Shown here: positions 1 through 7,124 of the stretch, piece by piece
Position numbering within the stretch: the first letter of the stretch is position 1
How the letters are laid out: each line of letters starts with the position of its first letter
Origin: Deltaproteobacteria bacterium
GTDB taxonomy: Bacteria > Desulfobacterota > DSM-4660 > Desulfatiglandales > HGW-15
Direction of reading: 5' to 3'
NCBI GenBank assembly: GCA_030671095.1
Contig: DAOVAK010000107.1
Span: forward strand, 1 to 7,787
DNA: 7,787 bases
Notes under the pieces: generated by a model
What the model saw: only the letters and a program-made list of their open reading frames with translations
What the model was told of the DNA's origin: nothing
The model's database searches: none
Position numbers and translations under genes: made by a program

Positions 1-67
1 AGATTACTATAGAGCGATCATTGCTCTCATTTCTTTCCATCGAGAATCCAGCATCTAGGATCGTGAA

Positions 68-91
68 GCCTCAAGCCCGTAGGCTTGAGGC
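68..91. repeat. Perfect 10-bp inverted repeat (hairpin) upstream of the glycosyltransferase
   Basis: GCCTCAAGCC (68-77) and GGCTTGAGGC (82-91) are exact reverse complements separated by the 4-base loop CGTA. The hairpin ends 16 bases before the preferred ATG at 108. A strong stem here argues against translation starting upstream at the TTG at 21. No clear T-run follows (the next bases are GAAGCTTTG), so it is a poor match to an intrinsic terminator. It could be a REP-like intergenic repeat, a transcript-processing or stability hairpin, or a leader structure affecting translation. The structure is certain from sequence; the role is not known. Confidence 0.6.
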
Positions 92-107
92 GAAGCTTTG
101 TGATATC

Positions 108-1271
108 ATGATTAAGGTTCTTCACATACACACCCTGCCCATAGTAAGCGGATCCGGCATCAATACTTTTCTGAGCATGCAAGGGATGGACAGGAACCTC
201 TATGAGGTGGAACTGGCATGTGCGCCTGGGGGAAGACTGATCCCACTCGTGCAGGAAAACCATATGGAGGTGAGGCCATTTAAAAACATGGTTCAACCTT
301 TACATCCCTTTAAGGACACTTTGGCCCTCCTGGATCTGACCGCTTTCCTCAGGAGGAATTTTTACCACATCGTGCACACCCACAACTCCAAGGCCGGATT
401 CCTGGGCCGCTTGGCTGCCAAATTGGCGGGTGTCCCTGTTATCGTCCATACCGTTCATGGTTTTGCCTTTCATGACGAAGAACCTCTGTGGCGGCAGGTG
501 CTATTTAGAAATTTTGAACGGTTGGGATCCCACTGGTGTGACAAAATGATCTTTATATCCCAGCCTCTCATTGACTGGGCCTTGAAGGATCACATTGTTG
601 GTGAGGAGAAGATCGCAAAAATCTACAGTGGCATCCAGGTTGATAAATTCCATCCTGTGAAAAGTGGAGAGAAACATCGGATCAGGAGCAAGTGGGCGCT
701 AAAGCAAGAAGAAGCTGTTGTGGGGATAGTGTCCAAACTCTGGGAAGGAAAAGGACATAACGTTCTCATAGAGGCCTTCAAGTTGCTAAAAGAAAGAATC
801 AAGGATGCCAAACTGGTCATCGTGGGTGAAGGCTATTTTTACGATGAACTATTCAGAATGGTAGATAATAACGGCCTGCGTGAGTCTGTATTGTTCACAG
901 GCTTTCAGATGGATGTGTCTGAAATCATCGCCACCTTTGACGTGGCTGTACTGCCCTCCTTTTTTGAGGGCATGGGCAGGGTCATTTTGGAGGCCATGGC
1001 CATGGAAAAACCTGTTGTGGCCAGCCGCGTAGGAGGTATCCCAGATCTAATCGATCAAGGCATCAACGGTCTTTTGGTACGCCCTGGAGACGTAAAGGAG
1101 CTGGCTGACGCTTTAGAAAAAGTACTTGGTGACAAAGGGCTTGCCAGGAAAATGGGAAGAGAAGGGCGGAAGAGAATCAAGGCGCAATTCAGTGCCCATG
1201 TCATGGTACAGTCCATTGAAAAGCTGTACCGTGAGCTCCTGGCCAGGAAGGGGATTACAGTTGAGACCTAG
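108..1271 (+). CDS. Glycosyltransferase family 4 (GT-B fold), envelope polysaccharide type
   Basis: This 387-residue protein probably transfers a sugar from a nucleotide-sugar donor to a lipid-linked or polysaccharide acceptor at the cytoplasmic face of the membrane. The N-terminal half is an acceptor-side Rossmann domain: it opens with MIKVLHIHTLP and a Gly-rich loop (VSGSG), and contains VHTHNSKAGFLGRLAAKLAG followed by VHTVHGFAFH, which is typical of GT4 enzymes. The C-terminal donor domain has the basic pair K210 and K215 in SKLWEGKG and the E-x7-E motif, E287 and E295, in FFEGMGRVILEAM. Length is normal for GT4. The ATG at 108 is chosen because family homology begins there; a longer frame from the TTG at 21 would add 29 atypical residues translated through a perfect hairpin. 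The Shine-Dalgarno is weak (GAGG at 87-90). The next gene starts inside its last codons, so the two are probably one operon. Donor, acceptor and linkage cannot be read from sequence. Confidence 0.9.
   Translation: MIKVLHIHTLPIVSGSGINTFLSMQGMDRNLYEVELACAPGGRLIPLVQENHMEVRPFKNMVQPLHPFKDTLALLDLTAFLRRNFYHIVHTHNSKAGFLGRLAAKLAGVPVIVHTVHGFAFHDEEPLWRQVLFRNFERLGSHWCDKMIFISQPLIDWALKDHIVGEEKIAKIYSGIQVDKFHPVKSGEKHRIRSKWALKQEEAVVGIVSKLWEGKGHNVLIEAFKLLKERIKDAKLVIVGEGYFYDELFRMVDNNGLRESVLFTGFQMDVSEIIATFDVAVLPSFFEGMGRVILEAMAMEKPVVASRVGGIPDLIDQGINGLLVRPGDVKELADALEKVLGDKGLARKMGREGRKRIKAQFSAHVMVQSIEKLYRELLARKGITVET
1245..1254 (+). promoter_or_regulatory. Ribosome binding site deciding a TTG start
   Basis: The purine-rich AGGAAGGGGA lies inside the 3' end of the glycosyltransferase gene, with its G-run ending 7 bases before the TTG at 1261. 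It is the strongest Shine-Dalgarno near the 5' end of the sugar-phosphate transferase frame. It supports the TTG at 1261 over the in-frame upstream starts at 1126 and 1198, whose extra residues do not look like this family. Confidence 0.6.
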
Positions 1272-2439
1272 AATCATTTGGCACGTCGTCATCGCGTTTT
1301 TCCTCCTTTTTTTATCCTCCTCTTGGGTCAGGAGATTTTACTTTGACTCTGGTCTGAGGTGGCAGTACATATTCATCTTTTCCTTCCTAGCGGCCTATTT
1401 CTTTACCCCCTTATGCCGGTTCCTCGCCCTGAAGCTCAATATCTTGGATAAGCCTGATTGGAGGAAGATACACTATAGACCCACACCACTCCTTGGTGGT
1501 TTGGCCGTTTACCTCGCCTTTTGCGCCTCTTTGTTGTTGAATGGCGTATTTCTCCCCAGAATGAAAATTCTCCTGCTGGGGGCCACCCTGATTTTTGTTA
1601 TGGGCCTCTGGGATGACGTCCGGCCTCTACCTGCCCTTATTAAGTTTATCTTGCAGATCCTAATTTCTCTTTTGGTCATCATTTGGGGAGATATTCAGCT
1701 TACCTTTTTCTATCATGAATTTTGGGCCCCTTTAATCAATATACCTCTAACGGTGCTTTGGATCGTGGGGTTGACGAACGCCCTGAATTTTTTTGACGGG
1801 GTTGACGGCCTGGCATCCGGCTTATGTATCGTGACCGCCCTCTTTTTGGGTCTCATCGCATTCAAGACGGATCAGCCAGCACTGGGTTGGATTGCGGTAG
1901 CCCTTTTGGGAGCCTGTGCCGGGTTTATCCCCTACAACTTCAGATTCGGGGAATCGGGCCTCCTTTTTCTAGGGGATGCGGGTAGCACCTTCTTGGGATT
2001 TACACTCGCTGGATTGGCCGTCTTGGGAAAATGGTCCAATACCAGCCAATTTGTTTCCCTGGCAGCCCCGATCCTCATATTTGGTATTCTCATCTTTGAT
2101 ATGATCTATGTGAACCTGTCACGCTTGAAAAACGGCCAAGCCAAAAACTTCTTTGAGCTGTTAACCTGTGTCAACAAAGATCACTTGCATCATCGGCTGC
2201 TCTTTATGGGGTTTGCCCGGAAGGAAACGGTCTTTATCATCCTTACCATGTCCACCTGCTTGGGTTTTAGTGCCCTCATCATAATGAACCAGAGGTTCAT
2301 TGAGGCCATCCTTGGTCTGTTCCAGGCTGCACTCATCATCGCATTGATTGTTGTCTTGATGCTCAAGGGCCGGGATAGGACCCCCGCGGAAGGGAATCGA
2401 AGGACTTACAGAAGGCGTCGCGACGACCGTTTCCCATAA
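1261..2439 (+). CDS. WecA/MraY-family polyprenyl-phosphate sugar-1-phosphate transferase
   Basis: This 392-residue integral membrane protein probably moves a HexNAc-1-phosphate from a UDP-sugar to undecaprenyl phosphate, the priming step of a lipid-linked polysaccharide. All family signatures are present in order: K-x-x-H-x-x-P-x-P-x-x-GG (K69-G80), the Asp pair D118-D119 in GLWDDV, NALNFFDGVDGLA (N173-A185, with D179 and D182), FLGDAGS (D239) and the His-rich cytoplasmic loop HLHHRL (H308, H310, H311). Around ten hydrophobic segments lie between them. The HLHHRL loop points to the WecA/TagO branch rather than true MraY, but the sugar is not determined. The TTG start at 1261 overlaps the preceding glycosyltransferase by 11 bp, suggesting translational coupling. 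The C-terminus carries a short Arg-rich tail (about residues 369-392), probably cytoplasmic. No terminator is visible in the 15 bp before the convergent symporter gene. Confidence 0.9.
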   Translation: MRPRIIWHVVIAFFLLFLSSSWVRRFYFDSGLRWQYIFIFSFLAAYFFTPLCRFLALKLNILDKPDWRKIHYRPTPLLGGLAVYLAFCASLLLNGVFLPRMKILLLGATLIFVMGLWDDVRPLPALIKFILQILISLLVIIWGDIQLTFFYHEFWAPLINIPLTVLWIVGLTNALNFFDGVDGLASGLCIVTALFLGLIAFKTDQPALGWIAVALLGACAGFIPYNFRFGESGLLFLGDAGSTFLGFTLAGLAVLGKWSNTSQFVSLAAPILIFGILIFDMIYVNLSRLKNGQAKNFFELLTCVNKDHLHHRLLFMGFARKETVFIILTMSTCLGFSALIIMNQRFIEAILGLFQAALIIALIVVLMLKGRDRTPAEGNRRTYRRRRDDRFP

Positions 2440-2454
2440 ATCGCTCACCCTGTT

Positions 2455-3876
2455 TCATCTCGTGATTCGACTTATACCTACTATAACCAAGAGGGAGACT
2501 ATTATGGGTAAAATGCTCAGGTAATGACTACCCAGAACCATCTGGAGGAACTCTTGACCATGACTCGTTAGTATGCCTTTCATGAGCACTCCCCCCTTCA
2601 GCTTTCCCAAAATAGCTGAGCCCCCCCCAAGGACGACCGCCCAAAGCGCCCCCTGTGATGTAATCTTGAAGCGTTCCCGAACAAATGTAGCAAGGGTAGG
2701 AATCACTACCCCACCCACGAAGACTGTGTAACCCAAAAGGAGCGATGAAATAATTCCCTTCTGCTGACTGGCGATGAGCCATGCAATAAAGCCGACAACG
2801 AGAACTGTGACCCGGGTCGTTTTTAAATGACTTTCTTGGGATGCCTTACGGAATGGACGGATCACGTTTAGGGTCATGATGGTGGAGGCAGAGATCAGGC
2901 AGGTGTCAGCGGACGACATGATTGCACCCAGAAAACCTGCTGCGATCAGGCCTTTAAGTCCGATGGGTAAGAGCGCGTTTAAGGTATGGGGTAAGGCGGT
3001 CTCAGCCGGAATCCCCGGGAATTGGGCCCTCGCCGTCAACCCGAAAAAGGCGAGCAGGAAAGAGAGGGGTATGACAATCAGGGCTGCCTGGAAAGCAGAT
3101 ATGCGGGCAACCTGATCGTCTTGGGCACACAAGACCCTCGAGTAGATGTCTGGACCCACCAAATAGGGCAGGCCCACAATGAGAGGGTAGAAAACCAGGA
3201 CTTCATACCAGCCAAAAGTGGAAGAGACTGGGAAGCTTAGATGCCCTGCCGGAACGTTTTCCCAGAGGCTGGATATGGTTCCCTGTGACGTCAGCAAGAA
3301 TACCATGGCAGTAAAAAATCCCCCCATAAAAAGAAGGAACTGCCAAAAATCGGTTCTAATGACCGAAAGCTGCCCGCCCCAATACGTATAGAGGATGAAG
3401 ACAACGGCCACCATGGCCAGGGCGAGTTGGGAATCCAGAGAGAAGAGGCCCTCCAAGAGTCTGCCCGCTGCGATTAACTGGGCCGAAATGACGCCGCACC
3501 AGGCAACTGCAATCATGAGTCCTGCAGGTATTGCAACCCTTTCGCCATAGGCGTTTTTCAGGATGTCAGGCAGCGTATAGACCTCCAGGGTGCGAACGCG
3601 AGAAGCCAAAATGAGGGCAAAGGGGATCAGGGCGATGCCTCCCACCAACGACCACCAGGCACCGGTCAGGCCACGCGTATAGCCCAGGCCGATGATTCCC
3701 ATGGTAGAAGAGGCTCCAAAAATGGTAGCCACAAGAGATAGCGTTATCCTCGCCGTTGGATACCTACGCTCCGCCACCCAGTAGCACTCAGCTGATTGAA
3801 GCCGGCTCCGCCAGCCCACGAAAAGCATGATGACGAAATATCCAACGATGATAATCAGGTCGATCACCAAATTCAT
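2455..3876 (-). CDS. Sodium:solute symporter (SSS family, TC 2.A.21)
   Basis: This 473-residue polytopic membrane protein has about 13 hydrophobic segments and normal family length, so it is most likely a Na+-coupled importer in the inner membrane. The N-terminal helix (about 4-22) is followed by the SSS hallmark stretch SAECYWVAERRYP (28-40). Next comes the first core helix with IFGASSTMG (52-60). A later core helix has AIMSSADTCLISAS, in which S321 and S322 align by eye with the Na2-site Ser/Thr pair of PutP and vSGLT. The position equivalent to Na+-important Asp55 of PutP appears to be Ser57, as in many non-proline members. The ATG at 3876 is preceded on the minus strand by GGGG, 6 bases away. 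A run of eight G (coding strand) sits at 2621-2628. The gene is single, divergent from the solenoid/HEAT gene and convergent with the polysaccharide pair. Its substrate cannot be assigned. Confidence 0.9.
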   Translation of the reverse strand: MNLVIDLIIIVGYFVIMLFVGWRSRLQSAECYWVAERRYPTARITLSLVATIFGASSTMGIIGLGYTRGLTGAWWSLVGGIALIPFALILASRVRTLEVYTLPDILKNAYGERVAIPAGLMIAVAWCGVISAQLIAAGRLLEGLFSLDSQLALAMVAVVFILYTYWGGQLSVIRTDFWQFLLFMGGFFTAMVFLLTSQGTISSLWENVPAGHLSFPVSSTFGWYEVLVFYPLIVGLPYLVGPDIYSRVLCAQDDQVARISAFQAALIVIPLSFLLAFFGLTARAQFPGIPAETALPHTLNALLPIGLKGLIAAGFLGAIMSSADTCLISASTIMTLNVIRPFRKASQESHLKTTRVTVLVVGFIAWLIASQQKGIISSLLLGYTVFVGGVVIPTLATFVRERFKITSQGALWAVVLGGGSAILGKLKGGVLMKGILTSHGQEFLQMVLGSHYLSILPIIVSLLVIVGISRITR

Positions 3877-3927
3877 ACGTCACCCCGAACAAAAAGGAAT
3901 TCACCCGAGAGCGTGCGCTTTTCAACT

Positions 3928-3956
3928 TCAATAATAGGCCCGCCCATGAATGTCAA
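3928..3956 (-). promoter_or_regulatory. Candidate sigma70-type promoter for the symporter
   Basis: On the minus strand a perfect -35 consensus TTGACA (3956 to 3951) is followed after 17 bases by TATTGA (3933 to 3928), a poor -10 (3 of 6 matches). A better -10-like TATTAT (3936 to 3931) is only 14 bases away. The predicted transcript start would lie roughly 45 bases upstream of the ATG. It is the best candidate in the intergenic region, but unproven. Confidence 0.3.
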
Positions 3957-4041
3957 AAAATAAATTGAGTTGGAACTTCCAATCCAAAATGATAATAACT
4001 GGCATAAAGCGCGCAGAATGAAGGTTTTGACTGCTTTGCTT

Positions 4042-4053
4042 GTGTCCGGACAC
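4042..4053. repeat. Perfect 12-bp palindrome in the divergent intergenic region
   Basis: GTGTCCGGACAC is self-complementary over all 12 bases and ends 36 bases before the ATG of the solenoid/HEAT protein. It lies just downstream of a TTGACT (4027-4032) that could act as a -35 element for that gene, although no good -10 follows at the right distance. It could be an operator for a dimeric regulator or the remnant of an inverted-repeat element. The core GTGTCC also occurs in the right terminal repeat of the element at 7125-7316. The symmetry is certain; the function is inferred. Confidence 0.35.
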
Positions 4054-4089
4054 TTATACGTTTTTTGCACAAACGAGGTCGAGGACAAA

Positions 4090-7000
4090 ATGTTCACGAA
4101 AATCATCCTGAAATACCATCACGCCTTCCTAATTGTTTTGATACTGTGCCTTGCTTTCATGATACACCTCTCTGCCCTTTCCCCTTACATTTCATCTGCA
4201 GCATCTGTCAAGAATATATCCCTTCTGGACGAGGCTTTGGAAGTCATCGCGATGAACCGAGGCGATCTCTCCGTTAGACCAGATCTCTACGAAGAACCCC
4301 TTGCCTTCGATCACTTCTCGAGATGGATGGAAAAACCTTTAGAGGCACCAAAGGAAGCCCAGCATACGGCTAAACATCTTTTACAGGTGGCTGATGATCC
4401 GGTTTTATGGCTCAAGGCGTTGTCCCGGCTCAGTGATATAACGCTATCTGAGCCCCTCCCTTTGGAAAGGCATCAAAGCCATTTGCTTCCCGCACATCTC
4501 CCCAAACCATTGAGGGAAGCGGTCATTCAGATCCTTGACGCTGTGTATACCGCTGAGATGATGCTTGATGGCGTCAAAGATGAGATCTCTCCCAAACAGA
4601 TGAAGGACTTTGAAAAGTACCTCTATCCCGAATACCTCTCAGAAAAGGACTCCGAAAAAAACGCTGTCGAAAGGATCAAATTCAAGGATTTGAGAAGAAC
4701 CATAAACGTTGCTGGAAACGTGAACACGCGAGAGATACTCAAGGCCGGGATTATTCTCTTGACCTCGTTAGGCAGAGCAAGAGAGCTCTTGGCTTCAACG
4801 GATGATTGGAAAGAGGGGGTAGAGTCTCTCTCCTTTACCACAAATCTTGGAAGGGTAATTATTGGGGGAGTGGGATCAGATATACACCAACACGAGGCAA
4901 GTCTGGTCATCGATCTCGGCGGCAATGATCTCTACAGGGGAAAGATTGCATCCGGTAGGCATGGAAAGTGTTCGGTTGTTCTCGATCTGGATGGGGACGA
5001 TCACTATATAGGAGAGGACCTAACACAAGGGGCGGGGTTCTGGGGGATAGGAATTTTGCTCGACCTGCAAGGAAACGATTTTTACAAGGCGGACAACTTC
5101 TCCCAGGGAGCGAGTCTCTTTGGAATCGGTCTGCTCATGGATGGCGGAGGCATGGATAGCTATCTTGGGAATGAATTCGTTCAGGCTGCATCCTGGTTCG
5201 GCTGGGCAGGCATTGTGGATCTGGCAGGGGAAGACGCTTACCAGTGCCAGCATTCCGGTCAGGCCCATTCTGGAGTGCAGGGCATCTCATGTCTTTCCGA
5301 CATCGAGGGAAACGACAAATACTTGTCTGGTACGAGAGCTCCCGATCCGAGAGAACCGGGTATGAACCAAAGCTTCTCTCAGGGCTTTGCTTGGGGAATA
5401 CGAAACCTCTCTGGTGGCGGATTGGCACTGCTTGCGGACAGAGCGGGTAACGACTTGTATCAATGCCAATATTTTGGCCAGGGGTCTTCCTACTGGATGG
5501 GCATAGGTATTCTTTATGATCAGGACGGAAAGGATACCTATATCGCCCGTCGTTACTCCCAGGGTGCAGGGATCCATTTCTCTTTCGGTCTCTTAATGGA
5601 CGTCCGCGGTAACGACCATACTTTTTCCTGGGGTGTATCACAGGGCTGCGGTCATGACTACGGTGTGGGCATTCTGGTCAATGAGGCCGGGAACGACACC
5701 TATGTCTCCAATTGGCTTTCCATGGGTGCTTCGGAAGCCAATGGTGTGGGCATCTTTGTGGATAACTCTGGACATGATGGTTATGATACGAACACCGGCA
5801 TGGCCGTGGGAAGCCTTACGAAGGCCAGGAGGGCCGGGGGTATTGGCCTTTTTATTGATGCAGCCGGCAAAGACAGGTACTCCAAAAACGGGGCGAACAA
5901 TTCTGTCTGGAGTGAGTCTCGATGGGCCATCGGCATTGATGAGAACAACGGACGTATTAGCGGCTTGAATATCCTCCTTCCAGCCGCGCCCCCCCCTGGT
6001 AACGAGGTGGCCGAAGAGATCAGGATCAAAGAAGAAAGACGTCTCGCGGGTATAATGGCAAAGGTTGAAACGATGCCCTATCCTGAAAACATCGAGATGA
6101 CGCTTTCTGTGGCTTCGCACTGGGGCCTAGAGAGGAAGATCCCCATGGAGGCCCGAGACAAACTCCTTGAACTTGAAGGATCTAAGTCGGTGCCTGTCAT
6201 GATTGAACGGCTCGACACCCCAGACGTGACGAGTCTCCGCTTGATGAACGAACTCTTCGCAGTGCATGCCTACGACGCAGTCCCGGCCTTGATCGAAGTA
6301 ATAAACGCTGCGGATCCCCTCGTCAAATCCAGGGCGCTTTACTTCTTGGGGCGACTCAAGGATTCAAAGGCTCTAAAGAGCTGCATTGAAGCCTTAGAGG
6401 ATCCCTCCTGGAGGGTGAAATCTGCAGCTATAAGGGCCGTTGGAGAGATTTTGGATAAAAGGCGTCTTCAGGTCTTGCAGCCCATGAAGCAGGCTGTTGT
6501 GAAGACCTTAGAAAAGAATGACCCAAGTCTCATCAAGGGCTACTTATCAAATGGCGAAAATGCCCTCCGGGTCTTGTCTGTCTTATCCAATGCCGTCCCC
6601 ATTGATTACCAGACCCACAAGCAATATGAGCGCATGAGCTTGCAGAATGAAAAAGGAGACACTTTAGAGGCGTATGTCAATTTGGTCTTTGATCATCTGG
6701 AGGAGCTACGGCTCATCCTTGAGAGATGGACCGGTGATTTTCGTCAATCACCATCTGCCGCCGAGAGACTAATGCCCTATCTCAGTGATCCCGAACCCGC
6801 CTTGAGAAAGACAGCCGCCTATTCTCTGGGGCAGATGAATGAGAACTCTGCCATTCCCAAATTGATCGCCCTTCTCAATGACCCCTATCTTGAGGTCAGA
6901 GATGCTTGCGTGCTTTCGCTTGCTTATTTTCAGGATGAGGCTATCGATCCGGTCCGTCTGGCCATGAAAGAGGAGAGCCAGTCGTTCAAGGTACTGGCGC

Positions 7001-7113
7001 TAGATGTCCTTTCAAAGATGAATAGCGAACGCGCCAAGGAGCTCATTGAAGAATATCTTAACGACCCGAATCCGAACGTCAGGCGCATGGCAAAGCAGGT
7101 TCTGGGCAAGTAA
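4090..7113 (+). CDS. Exported repeat protein: D-x-x-GND-x-Y solenoid plus C-terminal HEAT repeats
   Basis: This 1007-residue protein has no recognised function. Residues 1 to about 38 form a Sec-type signal peptide (Lys at 4 and 8, hydrophobic core AFLIVLILCLAFMI, possible cleavage near SSAA-S), so it probably acts in the periplasm or outside. Residues about 40-265 are mostly helical and charged. Residues about 270-605 hold twelve repeats anchored at D275, D299, D325, D351, D377, D404, D450, D477, D504, N531, D558 and D590, with a mostly 26-27 residue period. Each reads roughly G-I-G-I-L-x-D-x-x-G-N-D-x-Y then S-Q-G-A. I infer a beta-solenoid, and the acidic turns could bind Ca2+. Residues about 640-1007 are HEAT-like helical pairs, for example from 697 and around LSDPEPALRKTAAYSLGQM and LNDPYLEVRDA (898-935), after a Pro-rich linker. 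The ATG at 4090 is preferred because GAGG (4081-4084) precedes it by 5 bases and the signal peptide begins there. The gene stands alone, divergent from the symporter and convergent with the hexosaminidase. It is likely a binding or scaffold protein; no catalytic motif is evident. Confidence 0.85.
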   Translation: MFTKIILKYHHAFLIVLILCLAFMIHLSALSPYISSAASVKNISLLDEALEVIAMNRGDLSVRPDLYEEPLAFDHFSRWMEKPLEAPKEAQHTAKHLLQVADDPVLWLKALSRLSDITLSEPLPLERHQSHLLPAHLPKPLREAVIQILDAVYTAEMMLDGVKDEISPKQMKDFEKYLYPEYLSEKDSEKNAVERIKFKDLRRTINVAGNVNTREILKAGIILLTSLGRARELLASTDDWKEGVESLSFTTNLGRVIIGGVGSDIHQHEASLVIDLGGNDLYRGKIASGRHGKCSVVLDLDGDDHYIGEDLTQGAGFWGIGILLDLQGNDFYKADNFSQGASLFGIGLLMDGGGMDSYLGNEFVQAASWFGWAGIVDLAGEDAYQCQHSGQAHSGVQGISCLSDIEGNDKYLSGTRAPDPREPGMNQSFSQGFAWGIRNLSGGGLALLADRAGNDLYQCQYFGQGSSYWMGIGILYDQDGKDTYIARRYSQGAGIHFSFGLLMDVRGNDHTFSWGVSQGCGHDYGVGILVNEAGNDTYVSNWLSMGASEANGVGIFVDNSGHDGYDTNTGMAVGSLTKARRAGGIGLFIDAAGKDRYSKNGANNSVWSESRWAIGIDENNGRISGLNILLPAAPPPGNEVAEEIRIKEERRLAGIMAKVETMPYPENIEMTLSVASHWGLERKIPMEARDKLLELEGSKSVPVMIERLDTPDVTSLRLMNELFAVHAYDAVPALIEVINAADPLVKSRALYFLGRLKDSKALKSCIEALEDPSWRVKSAAIRAVGEILDKRRLQVLQPMKQAVVKTLEKNDPSLIKGYLSNGENALRVLSVLSNAVPIDYQTHKQYERMSLQNEKGDTLEAYVNLVFDHLEELRLILERWTGDFRQSPSAAERLMPYLSDPEPALRKTAAYSLGQMNENSAIPKLIALLNDPYLEVRDACVLSLAYFQDEAIDPVRLAMKEESQSFKVLALDVLSKMNSERAKELIEEYLNDPNPNVRRMAKQVLGK
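4897..5904 (+). repeat. Coding tandem repeats: twelve D-x-x-GND-x-Y units
   Basis: The repetition is at protein level within the 1007-residue protein. Successive anchor residues are spaced 24, 26, 26, 26, 27, 46, 27, 27, 27, 27 and 32 residues apart. Strongly kept positions are the Gly-Asn-Asp turn, the Tyr two residues later, and a Gln-Gly about 8-10 residues further on (NFSQGAS, YSQGAG, VSQGCG). Unit 6 has an insertion of about 19 residues between its Tyr411 and its SQG. Units 4, 5, 11 and 12 are the most degenerate. The DNA itself is diverged between units, so this is an old repeat rather than a recent expansion. The period suits one coil of a parallel beta-helix; that is inference. Confidence 0.85.
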
Positions 7114-7124
7114 CTAAAAGGGCT

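Noticed and set aside
11..27. Small hairpin (AGAGC/GCTCT stem) followed by a T-rich stretch, as a terminator of an upstream gene
   Set aside because: The stem is short with a wobble pair and the T-run is interrupted; no upstream gene is visible to judge it.
21..107. N-terminal extension of the glycosyltransferase from the TTG at 21
   Set aside because: The 29 extra residues are not family-like and would be translated through a perfect hairpin; the ATG at 108 begins the usual GT4 beta-strand.
1126..1260. Longer start of the WecA-like gene at 1126 or 1198
   Set aside because: These residues are the shadow of the glycosyltransferase frame; the TTG at 1261 has the better ribosome binding site and gives the normal N-terminus.
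3970..4089. Earlier starts (TTG 3970, ATG 4018) for the solenoid/HEAT protein
   Set aside because: The ATG at 4090 has GAGG at good spacing and begins directly with a signal peptide; the extension would bury it behind an unrelated segment.
3873..4106. Minus-strand 77-residue frame whose stop overlaps the symporter start (ATGA)
   Set aside because: The overlap hints at coupling, but the protein looks like no known symporter partner, has no good ribosome binding site, and covers the start of the divergent gene and the likely promoter region.
5135..5641. Minus-strand frame of 168 residues, and other frames of 60-160 residues opposite the solenoid gene
   Set aside because: They are rich in Arg/Pro/Ser with no domain pattern and lie fully antisense to the repeat-coding region, as expected from its codon composition.
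4897..5904. Calling the GND-x-Y repeats an RTX toxin domain
   Set aside because: The period is 26-27 residues, not 9, and the protein has an N-terminal signal peptide rather than a C-terminal type I secretion signal.
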